From the NCBI RefSeq assembly GCF_026210795.1, contig NC_089433.1, positions 5,765,433 through 5,829,432 on the forward strand: a DNA stretch of 64,000 nt. Direction: 5' to 3'. Source of the DNA: Rhizophagus irregularis (taxonomy: Eukaryota > Glomeromycota > Glomeromycetes > Glomerales > Glomeraceae). The position numbers were made by a program, and so were the translations under genes. Below are positions 1 to 10,176 of this stretch, in pieces (position 1 is the first letter of the stretch; every line of letters begins with the position of its first letter). The notes beneath the pieces were generated by a model. It was not told where the DNA came from. It ran no database searches and saw nothing but the letters and a program-made list of their open reading frames with translations.

Positions 1-203
1 ATAATAGGAAATTAATAGTTCTCTTATCTGGGAATAATGCAATGCTGAAAACATTATAAAATTTCAGCTAATTACTTTAGTTTTTAAATGATTAAAATAT
101 ATCGATATGGATCATCTTTTTCTTACTTGGGTTTGTTTATTTACAATATAGATTTTAATAATTTAAAATAATGCATTTACTTATAAATTTTTTACATATT
201 TAG

Positions 204-1096
204 AATTTGTGCTTAGAAGAGAGTAATAACTTGCAAGTAAAGTTTATTTTCGGTAAATACTCTGAAACTAGAAAATATTGTTTGGATTGTAAAAACAATG
301 ATGAACAATTGCAGCATTTACGTGTTTTTGCAAGTGGATTTTTAGCGAAGATATACGTATCTAATAAATTTCCTGATTTAAAAGGAAAGAAATTTGACGA
401 AATTTGTAACGAATTGCAGGATGACATAATAAGGAGATTTTGCCAAAATAAAGATTATGAATTTTTTGAAGATGAAATATTGATTAAAAGATTATCTCGT
501 TTCTTTGATCAAAAGTTAAATGATTACAGTAAAATATGTAAGAAATTTGTGAACGATAAAATTGTATATTTTATTGTAAACGAAATCTATGGAAGTAGCA
601 ATAACGATAACAATAATGATAATGATAAATTATCTGAAAAGAAAACGATCAAGAAAATATTTTCTAAACTAGAAAGTAAGGTATATTTAATCTATCAATA
701 TTAATATTTGAAGTCAAACTAACTATCGTGCATTCAACATTACTGTACCGTTAATACTTAACCAACCTCATCACTTGAATGTAATTCATAATATAAGCAT
801 TACCATTACTCAGATAAATAGTAATAATGTTAACTTTAGTTGTACGCAGTAATTTTTTTAATAAATAAATAAACCCGTTTATTATTTAACGTTAAGGATA
901 TTTATTATTTTTAGATCATTGTGGAATATTCCGTCGTATTTTGAATTCAAATGATTTATCTAATGCTTATAAAAATAACATTTCTCTAAGTAATGTAATA
1001 CAAGAAATAATTTTCGGATCACTTTTTGAAAAGTCTTATCATCATTCATTTAACGTTAATTATTTTAAAATATTTAAAAATCTTATATTTTATTAG
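204..1096 (+). CDS. Hypothetical protein, last two exons of a gene
   Basis: Unrecognised protein. The first visible exon has no ATG and is preceded by a TTTAG acceptor at 199-203, so the gene probably starts left of the window. The exon runs to 675. There a GTAAGG donor (676) and a TTTTAG acceptor (ending 914) define a 239-nt intron. The second exon, 915-1096, continues in frame for 59 codons to TAG. Ending the exon at 675 rather than at the later GTATAT makes the phases agree (A + AT = Asn). The product is charged, has two close Cys residues (CLDC) near the start and an Asn/Asp-rich run before the intron. Both exons are coding-like, but I cannot name a family. Confidence 0.5.
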
Positions 1097-1221
1097 TTAG
1101 GTTTAAGATTATTTTTGTTTATTACTACATAAAATAAAATTTTATACTCAATATAAACAAATTATTGATCTTAAAATAAAAGTATTATATTTTTAATTTT
1201 CATATCACTAGGCTTTTTGAA

Positions 1222-1466
1222 AATGGATCATAGCCACATAATTGTTTAAGCTTTGATATTCTAATTTCTTAGTCGATTATAAATATTTTCTTAGTTTATG
1301 AACAGGTTTATTGATATTGATCATAGCCACATAATTGTGTGGCTTTGATATTCTAATTTCTCAGTCGATTATAAATATTCTCTTAATTTATGAACAGGCT
1401 TATTGATATTGTGTGGCTTTTGATATTCTAATTTCTCAGTCGATTATAAAGTTTCCCTTAATTTGA
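1222..1466. repeat. Three-copy tandem repeat
   Basis: Three successive copies share the stretch TTGATATTCTAATTTCT, then CAGTCGATTATAA (TTAGTCGATTATAA in the first), then a TTATGAACAGG-like linker. The first two also carry CATAGCCACATAATTG. The last copy is shortened. No coding potential is seen. Confidence 0.7.
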
Positions 1467-3178
1467 GTTTTTTATGAACAACTGTTTTGGATGGATTTTT
1501 GGCTTCCTATTGCTATAGAAAGTTAAGAACCTGTCTAAAGCAAGTTTAAAGAATTTTATTTCTTATAATTAACATCGAAAATATACTTTGTCCGCCACGT
1601 GATCATTGCCTAATGAAATCGCAAATATAAATTTTTCACTCTGGAGTTCTGGCAGAACGGTTCCAAGCAGGTTTGCGCATAATTGTTTCAGACCTTTCCT
1701 TTAGTAATAATTCTTACTGAATTATTATTACCTTTTTTAGGCTAAGGTTATCATAATTTCGGCCCAGAAAGAATGCGTGCATTTTACATCACATATCAAT
1801 ATAAAATTCCCAACATAGATGGAATTTATAATAATTACCACACAATTGAAGCTTTTATTCTTTTGTAAAAAAAAACTTATTGGAATTTGGAAAAATTAAC
1901 TATTATACTTCAAATACTTGTAACAATGAAGTTAAAATATTTGAAAAATTTCTTAGAATATTTTGAATAATTCATGAATTATGCAATGCAAATAATTTTT
2001 GGTGCATGTATGAATTTCAAAAAAGTGATTTTGTAGTCAAAAACACAATTGTTTTTGAAAAAATCGTTGTAATCAGATTGATTCCAAATTTCTTTCAAAC
2101 ATTTATAATAATTTAACATTAGAATAAATAAAATGTGAAATAGATTGGAATGAATATATAAAAATTATAAAAAATGATTTTATTAAAAAATGTATTAGAA
2201 ATAAGAAGGGAGTTTTGGAATGAAAAATTATACTATAGTGCAGAACTTCTACTTATGTATAGTAACAATTGATTAATTATAAATTTCTAAAAAAAAAATT
2301 TTTTTATATTAAAGTAAAAAATTTAACTGATAGTTTTTATAGATATGATCATTAGCTTTAAAAATTATCAGTTATTTTTTTTCTAAATAAAATTTTGGCT
2401 AAGTTTTAGCTGTTTAAAAATCTGTAATTTAATTATACTGACCAAATTTAGTTAAAATTGAGACTAGTCTAATTTTTGCATTACAGATCTTTTTTAGCAA
2501 CATTTAATATAATATTAATTGTTATTATACTTCAGATTTTTTTTCAATATGCTAAGAAGAAAAAAAAGTTCTAATATTGCAAAAAAAAAAAATTAATAAA
2601 CAAAATTGTTTAAATATAGGTCAATTTAATGTTATAAATAATGATATTTAAAAGACAGTTTAGATGATAAATTTATACACAAAAGAATTCAAAAACTAAA
2701 GTAATTTTACTTTAATTTGGTTAAAAAATGCACATAATAAAATATAAATCTCATTATCATATACCTGATTTATCAGTTTATAATGAAATATAATAAACAA
2801 ATATATTATATAAATTTTTATATCATATAATTAATAAAATCTTAATTTCTGATTGGCTAATATATGTATCACGTGATGCTTACATAATCTAAAAATTGAG
2901 ACTTTTTTTTTAATTTTTAAATCAATTCCTTTTAACAAATAGAATTCAATTCTTTTTATAAAATTAAAATTCAATCATAGAATCAAATTTTATTTAAATT
3001 TTTTTAAGTTTCTATTATAGAGGTTCTGCACTGTAGTTTAATTTATTATGCGAGATTCTTTAAATAAGTCAATAATTAACGTTAATATAATTGATTTTAA
3101 CTTCTTTATACCAAAGTTAAACATATTAACTTACGTTTTCTTTTTTCACAAAATACTATTAAAATTAACGTAATACCT
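1467..3178. other. AT-rich intergenic stretch with a decayed repeat
   Basis: No gene is seen. About 1650-1790 there is a diverged relative of the interior of the small element at 5837-6069 (shared ATCATAATT-TCGGCCC-GAAAGAATGCGT pattern). A CACGTGAT site at 1594 and a TCACGTGAT site next to GATTGGCT at about 2852-2877 are possible regulatory motifs without an assignable gene. Confidence 0.4.
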
Positions 3179-3330
3179 ATATCTGATAAAAAAGTACAAG
3201 GCTGTACTTTGACTGTGATACATAATATTGTATGTATTACAGAATGTGGATTTTAATAAAAAAGTACAAACCTTGTCCTTTTTTCTTTGTAAAAACAAAG
3301 TACAACCTTGTACTTTTTTTTATCAGATAT
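3179..3330. repeat. Short inverted-repeat element
   Basis: Ends are inverted copies of ATATCTGATAAAAAAGTACAA (left, 3179 onward) and TTGTACTTTTTTTTATCAGATAT (right, to 3330). The interior repeats the AGTACAA-CCTTGTACTT motif, so much of the 152 bp can fold on itself. It is probably a small non-autonomous element. No target duplication was established. Confidence 0.6.
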
Positions 3331-3504
3331 AAGTACAAGTTTTTTTTATCACATTTTATTTATATGGATTTATTTTTGTATGATACGTTCAAATTTTTCC
3401 TTTCAAATACCTCATCCGTTCACTCCATAAAATTTTAAATACTTGTTATTTTTCAATATGTCTTCATTAATGAATCTGTCTTTTAAACAAATATGCACAG
3501 AAAT

Positions 3505-3895
3505 TACTTTTAAAAATGACCTCGCATTGACCCACAATAGAACCTTTAAAAGTGACCTCACGTTGACCAGCGCGAGGGAACCTTTTTAAAAGTTACCTCG
3601 CATTGAAACGTGCGAAGGAACCTTTTCTTTAAAAAGTTACCTCGCATTGAAACGTGCGAGGGAACCTTTCCTTTAAAAGTTACCTCACATTGAAACGTGT
3701 GAGGAAACCTTTTTAAAAGTTACCTCACGTTAACCCGCGCAAGGGAACCTTTTTAAAAGTTACCTCGCATTGAAACGCGCGAGGGAACCTTTTCTTTAAA
3801 AAGTTACCTCACATTGAAACGCGCGAGGGAACCTTTTTAAAAGTGACCTTACATTGAAACGCGCGAGGGTACCTTTTTAAAAATGACCTTGCCAT
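3505..3895. repeat. Hairpin minisatellite (CCTCGC..GCGAGG)
   Basis: About eight tandem units of roughly 40-57 bp. Each is built around CCTCGCATTGAAACGTGCGAGG or a near variant, separated by AACCTTTT(CTT)TAAAAAGTTA. CCTCGC/GCGAGG and GTTACC/GGAACC make every unit a stem-loop. Some variants keep pairing through compensating changes (CCTCACATTGAAACGTGTGAGG). A single stray unit lies near 8686-8735. Confidence 0.8.
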
Positions 3896-4085
3896 TATAA
3901 ATTTTGACATTAAAAATAAAAATTTATTTTAAATTCTTCAGAATCAAAATGGTCCAACTTCTCTTTAAACACAAAAAAAATGTAAAATACATGTAAGTTG
4001 TAAGTATAAGATTGTAATATAGTACTGATATCGGTATATGATATTTAAGATAAACCATTTTTTTTAGAAAAAGAAAGTCAATGTT

Positions 4086-5075
4086 TAGAGCTCCGAATGG
4101 GTCAGGTCAAGTCAGGTTAATTGATAAACCTGACCTGAAATTTTTTTTCAGGTCAGGTCAGGTCAGGTTATATCAGGTTGTCTGTTTGACCTGACCTGAC
4201 CTGAAACCTGATTAAGTATTGAAAAAAAACGGTACAAAACTTTTTTTTTTTTAATATAACATTATGAAAAAAATGTTTTCGCAACGTTATTATTGAAATA
4301 TCAAAAAAAAAATGTTACGAAACATTTTTTTAATATAATATTATGAAAAAACGTTTTCGCAACGTTTTTTCTCGAAATATTGCGATTCAACATTTTTATA
4401 TTAAAATCATATAAAAAAGTGAATCCCAATACTGCAATTCACTTTTTTTATATAGAATTAATATAAAAAAAGTGAGTTGCGGTATTGCGATTCACTTTTT
4501 TATATTGATTTTGTATAAAAAAAGTGAGTTGCGGTATTGCGATTCACTTTTTTATATTGATTTCATATAATAAAAGTGAGTTGCGGTATTGCGATTCACT
4601 TTTTTATATTGATTTCATATAATAAAAGTGAGTTGCGGTATTGCAATTCACTTTTTTATATTGATTTCATATAATAAAAGTGAGTTGCGGTATTGCGATT
4701 CACTTTTTTATATAGATTCTATATAAAAAAAGTGAGTTGCGGTATTGCAATTCACTTTTTTTATATAGAATTAATATAAAAAAGTGAATCCCAATATCGC
4801 AACTCACTTTTATTATACGAAATCAATATAAAAAAGTGAATCGCAATACCGCAACTCACTTTTTTTATATAGAATCTATATAAAAAAGTGAATCGCAATA
4901 CTGCAACTCACTTTTATTATATAGTAGAATCAATAGTTTCAGGTTAACAGGTCAATCAGGTCAGGTCAATCTTCATACCTGACCTGAATTTTTTTTAAAA
5001 ATCTCATACCTGACCTGAATTTCAGGTCAGGTCAGGTCAGGTTACCTGAATTTGGCTGACCTGTTCGGAGCTCTA
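4086..5075. mobile_element. 990-bp hAT-like foldback element with 8-bp TSD
   Basis: Perfect 12-bp terminal inverted repeats, TAGAGCTCCGAA at 4086 and TTCGGAGCTCTA ending 5075, are flanked by identical 8-bp duplications TCAATGTT (4078-4085 and 5076-5083). Subterminal zones are runs of CAGGTC / GACCTG. The centre (about 4390-4925) is an array of AGTGAGTTGCGGTATTGCGA-type units alternating with their inverted copies, each about 57 bp, so the element is a set of nested palindromes. The 8-bp duplication and TAGAG end are typical of hAT-type non-autonomous elements. No transposase is present. Confidence 0.85.
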
Positions 5076-5836
5076 TCAATGTTAAATTTTAAGCCTTACA
5101 AACTTTTTAAATTATATTTCTATTTAGGAAATCATAAATCGTGAAAGTACGTTGCGTATTACTTCAACAATCTAGCTGAGTCGTTATCTTGTTGACCTAA
5201 TATTAAAGCGTGGAAATCTATGGTAAATCCATCACGTAATGAATCAACAAGTTAAATATACACAACTTTGTGTAATCTATTTGTATTAAATGACGCATTT
5301 ATATATGTCAAATGAACGCTCATATTTTTACTTTAAAGCTTTTTTTTAAAGAAAACTAATTAATATAAACAGTGAATGCGCTGGGTGTGATGCTGAAGCC
5401 ATTTTGAGTTGGAAAATCACGTAATCTTTTGATTCTCTTAGAGCTTATCATCGATTTGTTAATATTTATGATACAAGATTTTATCAGCTTCACATAAAAT
5501 ATTTATGATACAAGATAAAGAATTTTTTAACTAAAACAAAATTGCACAATTAAGTAAAATTAAGTTATCTCTGAATGCTACCTGAAATTGTGTATTTTAG
5601 ATTTAGCCTTTATTAATTTTAGATTTTTATAGAAATATTGTGATCTCTATATTATATTTCATATTAAACCAATTAGTACTAATTATTTGTTGAATTAAAA
5701 TATTTTGTTAAACATATTGATATTTAAAAATTCATAAAATGTTTTAATTAAAATACTTGTGTCAATTGTTGATTTATGGCATAAACTAGTTAAATTAAAA
5801 TGGCAAGATAACTATAGATTTATTTATTGTTTGACT

Positions 5837-6069
5837 AGGACCCAGAAATATATATAAAAGGGTCAGGTTTGAGTTTGCGTATTTTGAACTAAAAAAGTCA
5901 TGAAAATCTTTCCTTTTTTAGATAATTTTTGATAATGCCAGTCAGACTTTTATTTCCTATTATAGTAACCGACTGGCATTATCATAATTCTGGCCCTGAA
6001 AAAATGCGTACAGCTCATAGTAAAAAATTTTTTTCATCACCTGACCCCTATATATATATTTCTGGTCCT
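5837..6069. mobile_element. 233-bp MITE with 8-bp TSD
   Basis: Ends are AGGACCCAGAAATATATATA and, inverted, AGGACCAGAAATATATATAT, followed on both sides by a GGGTCAGGT block. The flanks repeat GTTTGACT (5829-5836 and 6070-6077). The interior has another inverted pair, GATAATGCCAGTC / GACTGGCATTATC (5931-5981). The 8-bp duplication suggests hAT-type mobilisation. It is too short to encode a protein. Confidence 0.8.
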
Positions 6070-6117
6070 GTTTGACTTATTGTTAGACATTATTGACATA
6101 TAAAATAATAATAACTC

Positions 6118-6755
6118 TGAAAAATATGATTCAATTATATATGAATTATGCTGTTTGTCACAATGCAGACACTATTTTATTCTGCAATAGATTCAAAAAT
6201 TTCTAAAATTTTAAATAAGCGATTTGTTTTTTTGTGATACTTCCACGATGTTAACTGAATTTGTGAGAATATTTCTCAATTGAGCTTTTTGTCACAATGC
6301 GAACACTTACGCTTTCGGTTAAATTAAAATACAAATTCTAATTTTTGTAACTTCAATCAAAATTAAATCTAAAACAATTTGAAAAATATGATTCAATTAT
6401 ATGTGAAGTAGGCTGTCTGTCAAAATGCAGATACTTACGCTTTTACCTAATTTTGCAATGAATCCACAAATTTTTAAAATTTAAAACAAAGCGATTTGTT
6501 TTCTTGTGATTCTTTCACAATATTAATCGTATTTGCGAGAATTTTTTTCAATTAAGCTATTTATCACGATGCAAACACTTACGCTTTCACCTAAATTAAA
6601 ATGCAAATTCTAATTTCTATAATTTAAATTAAATTTAAATTTAAATAAATATGACTTAAACATATAATGATAAATATAAGAAATACGATACAATTATAAA
6701 TTATGTGAATTGAGCTGTCTGTCACAATGCAAACACTTATACTTTTACCTAATTA
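6118..6755. repeat. About 275-bp tandem repeat, two and a fraction copies
   Basis: The motif GCTGTYTGTCACAATGC followed by RGACACTTACGCTTTYACCTAA recurs at about 6150, 6287, 6410, 6560 and 6715. Between these, AAGCGATTTGTTTTYTTGTGAT recurs at about 6217 and 6491. The pattern indicates two long units plus a partial third. Non-coding. Confidence 0.6.
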
Positions 6756-6888
6756 TGTTTAAAATGTATTTTTTCAAAAATTTTACTTGGATTTATTAAT
6801 TTAAGGAATATAAATAAATGTATTAAAAGTTTAAGACAAAAAAAAAGATAAAACAAAAAAGATTTTTTATTTTAAGACTAGTCAGGAG

Positions 6889-7132
6889 TAAGGTTGCTTG
6901 TCTAAACCTCTTCAAAATCCTACGATTAGTTTTGTCAAAATTTTACTATAGATTTATTATAGTTTCGGCAGAGTTTCGGCAGTTTCAGCATTTATAATAA
7001 GTTTCGGCAGTTTCGCCTTTCTCCAAAGTTTCGCCAGTTTTTTAATATAACTTTAATATAGTTTCAGCAGAATTTCGCTTTTCGGCAAAACACCATCTTG
7101 CCTAAACCCCTAGGTTTCGGCAAGCAACCTTA
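6889..7132 (+). mobile_element. 244-bp MITE, copy 1
   Basis: TAAGGTTGCTTG and CAAGCAACCTTA form perfect 12-bp terminal inverted repeats. Identical 8-bp duplications GTCAGGAG flank it (6881-6888, 7133-7140). The interior repeats TTTCGGCAG. The same 244-bp sequence occurs at 18537, 35099 and 47141, each with its own perfect 8-bp duplication, which defines both boundaries and recent mobility. hAT-type by duplication length. The autonomous partner is not in this window. Confidence 0.95.
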
Positions 7133-7164
7133 GTCAGGAGAGTATATATATATATATTTTTTTT

Positions 7165-7610
7165 CAGGAAGAAGTAACCAATGAAGAGTACATAATAGAA
7201 GTAACAACTATTTCTAGCGGATAACTATATTATTATGAATGCTGAGGTTATATATCCCTTCAACAGTACCTTACCCTCTGGGCGAAACTACGCTAACAGT
7301 AAAACAACACTACTGACAATGGGAAAATGAGAAAAGATAAAATATAAAACGCTCCTAACAATAAATCTATATAAAAAAATTAGTAAGTTATCAGTAGATG
7401 TTAGAGTATGGTAAAAAAATGCTCGTCGGACTTATATGTGAAATAAAAATAAATTGTGAAAATATTGAAGTGAGTTTGTGACAGATCGTTGTTAAGAGAT
7501 GATAACCATGGTAAGTTGTGTAGAAAATTTGAGGACGTGAGGTATATCCATTAATTGTTATTTTCATTATGTCTTCTGGAGTCATTTAGCGGGCAATGAT
7601 AGTGATCGTA
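7165..7610 (+). repeat. Dispersed repeat, copy A
   Basis: Shares a colinear but diverged order of blocks with 12190-12640: AACAACTAT, CTACGCTAACAGTAAAAC / CTAACAGTAAAACTACGCTACTGA, a TTATATGTGAAATAAAAATAAAT block, and TCTTCTGGAGTCATTTAG / CTTCTGGAATCATTTAG near the end. Both copies follow a T-rich CAG. It may be an old retroelement or SINE-like family. I cannot identify it. Confidence 0.55.
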
Positions 7611-8939
7611 ATAATTTGTATTGTTGAGAGATCATCTTCTTTTAAAAGAATCCCGTTGTTTTAATTTTTGGCTTTTTTAAATAATACACTGCACAACTGG
7701 CAATAAAAAGTACTTACGTAGACAGGTAGACAACTACAGAAAATTTATTTTTATTTATTTACGTCAATAATGTTTAGAAATTGAATAAATTATACTAGTT
7801 GCCATAATTAGAGTAATCCAAACCAACTATCCAATACTCTTGTTATCACAAACTTTATGTTATTTAAATTATTAATGTATAAAATAAATCAAAAATCTAA
7901 TTTTATTTTTGAACAAATTCGAACTCTTGCAATTTTGAATTACATGATCAGATAATATTAATAATAAAATCAATAATAATGCTTTTATAGTCTTTAACTA
8001 CCAACTGAAGCTTCTCAATTTATCAAAATATTTTTGATTTGATATGTTAGTTAGAAATATCTCAAATAAAACTGAAGTGTAAATAAATTTAAAGTATCCA
8101 AATTATCACATTGTGAAATCCAGCCTAAAGAATTTATACGAATTATTCGAGAATCAACAAATTCAATTTATATTTAATAAGTGTTTTCTTTTAATTAATG
8201 CTTCCTCAATTTCAATATAAACATCGTCAATTCCATATAACAATTGAATTTCAAGATTTTGTTGCAATTCAAAGTAGAAATTTTTAGATCGTAACCTAAG
8301 TTCCAGCTAAAAAATTCATATATTTAATATTTTCTGCAATATTAAGCAAATAACAAATAACAATTACTTACATTTTTTAAATTATTACAAACAACGTTAA
8401 TTACAAAAAATTTTAAATTGCACTATTGCTCTTACATAACCATTTTTTTTTTATTATAAAAAAGTCTCGTCAACATAATTTCTGTCCAATAACGAAATAT
8501 TATGATACATTTGTGAATATGATAAAAAATTTAGCAGGGAGAATAACAATATTAGATTTAGCTAAATCCATTCAAACATCTGGCCAATAAAATTCAGAAT
8601 TAATCACGTGACATGAAATCACAAAAATAATTTTTAATATTATCGAGTCGAATAATAAAATTTGAACATAATCCTGCACAAAGACACCTTCCAAAGTAAC
8701 CTCGCAAAGATCCTGCGTGAAATAACCTTACAAAATGTTCTAATTTTATTTTGCGAAAAAGTTTAATATGGCTATCTAATATCTGGTATAGAGTATAGAC
8801 ACTTAATTAATAAACTTCAAAATTATGAAAAATTAAATACTTATAACCACAATAATAATTACAAAAATGTTTAAAATAAAAAAATATAAACAGTTATAAA
8901 AATTGCAATAAAGAAATTTATTTCACATGTTAAAAATCG
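7611..8939. other. Intergenic, AT-rich
   Basis: No convincing gene. Holds one isolated unit of the 3.5-kb hairpin minisatellite (about 8686-8735) and a CCAATAA plus TCACGTGAC pair at about 8585-8612. The stretch 7780-8330 has several short CAATTT/CTAAATT motifs also seen around 12.8-13.2, 18.9-19.2 and 22.1-22.4 kb, suggesting remnants of one old repeat. Confidence 0.35.
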
Positions 8940-9760
8940 TTATACATCCTCATCATTATCACTTTCTTCTATATTTTCTATATTTAATTCTTTTAAAAGT
9001 TCATCCCATTTTTCATTTTTTATGTCAAGTAAATAAGATGGTCCAATATCACAAACTTGCCATTTTCTTTTTACACAACTTTTAGCTATTATATAAAAAC
9101 GATTTGATAATGTTTTGATTCTAGTTCTTTTTTTCTTATTATTGATTAAATCAATTATTATTTTCTTGACAAATTTTTTATCGTTATAATATCTTAAAAA
9201 ATAAAGATTTAGTAAATTCCTATAATAAGACACACCTTTACTTCGATTATTTAAAATATCTAAAATATTTCCAATTTTAATTTTAATTTCAAACTCTTCG
9301 AGTACTTTTTGAAATCCAGAAAACTCTTCGAATATTTCAATATCATCTTCGACATTTACTTTATTATAATTTAAAAACGTGCGAAATTTATCGTAAATCT
9401 CAATTTGTGTCGCTTTCCCTCTACTTTTAATTTTATAATTTTTTTTACGTTTTATTTGTCGTACAATTTGCTTAAACGTATCATCTAATTAATAATAAAA
9501 AAAAGAAAAAAAAATTAATAAAAATAATTAATAATAATATAATTATAAAAACAATTGTTATAATTACCAAAAAATGATTCCGCATTTAATATTTTAGTAA
9601 ATTCATTAAGGTCAGAGTCTACCCACTCATTATTTTTTTTTTCATAAAAATTGCCTTTAAAATAAGCATTATTGTTACTAACAATAGTAGTTTCATTATT
9701 TTGTGATAATTTTGTTAGTAAACCTTTGTCATTTGATGAGAGACTTTGCGTATTCATCAT
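8940..9760 (-). CDS. Hypothetical protein, two exons, 245 aa
   Basis: Exon 1 is 9760-9568, starting at the first of two adjacent ATGs (MMNTQSLSS). Exon 2 is 9484-8940. The intron has a GTAATT donor and a TTAATTAG acceptor, and the phase agrees (G + AT = Asp). Exon 2 stays open for 545 nt in very AT-rich sequence, which argues for real coding. The first half is Asn/Ser-rich and probably disordered. The second half is basic (KKKRTRIKTL, KSCVKRKWQVCD) and it ends with an acidic ESDNDEDV tail. No family recognised. It is divergent from the gene starting at 10177. Confidence 0.65.
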
Positions 9761-10012
9761 TAAAGTACGGATGTGGAAATACTTGTGGAAATTCAAACTA
9801 TATTTATACAAAAAATAATTTTTAAAAATGACGTAATTTTAAGGGGCAAACAATTACTAACCATGTGTCCATGTCACGCGATTTCAGTGGAAGAATTATT
9901 GAATTGTAGTCACATTACAAAACTTTTTGCTTTTACCACAAATTCGGAAGTAATCTCTTTTAAATAAAAGTTGGTGAAAGTTTCTAAAGATTTCGTGTTT
10001 AAAAAATTTCAA

Positions 10013-10080
10013 TTAAAATCACGTGTCATGAAACTTTACGTCAAACACGTGATTCAAGTAAACATTTTTTTTATTGGTGT
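10013..10080. promoter_or_regulatory. Possible divergent promoter with E-box and CCAAT-type motifs
   Basis: Between the divergent genes at 9760 (-) and 10177 (+) lie TCACGTGTC, ACACGTGAT and, about 20 bp on, ATTGGTGT. CACGTG (bHLH-type) next to CCAAT/ATTGG (HAP-type) is a familiar fungal promoter pairing. The role here is inferred from position only. Confidence 0.3.
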
Positions 10081-10176
10081 TCTAAACCAGTTGGAAATTT
10101 GCTTTTTGGGCGTAAACAAAATATTATTTAAACCACTCTATTAAGTCTACAAAATTTGATTACAACTTTCGTTAAT

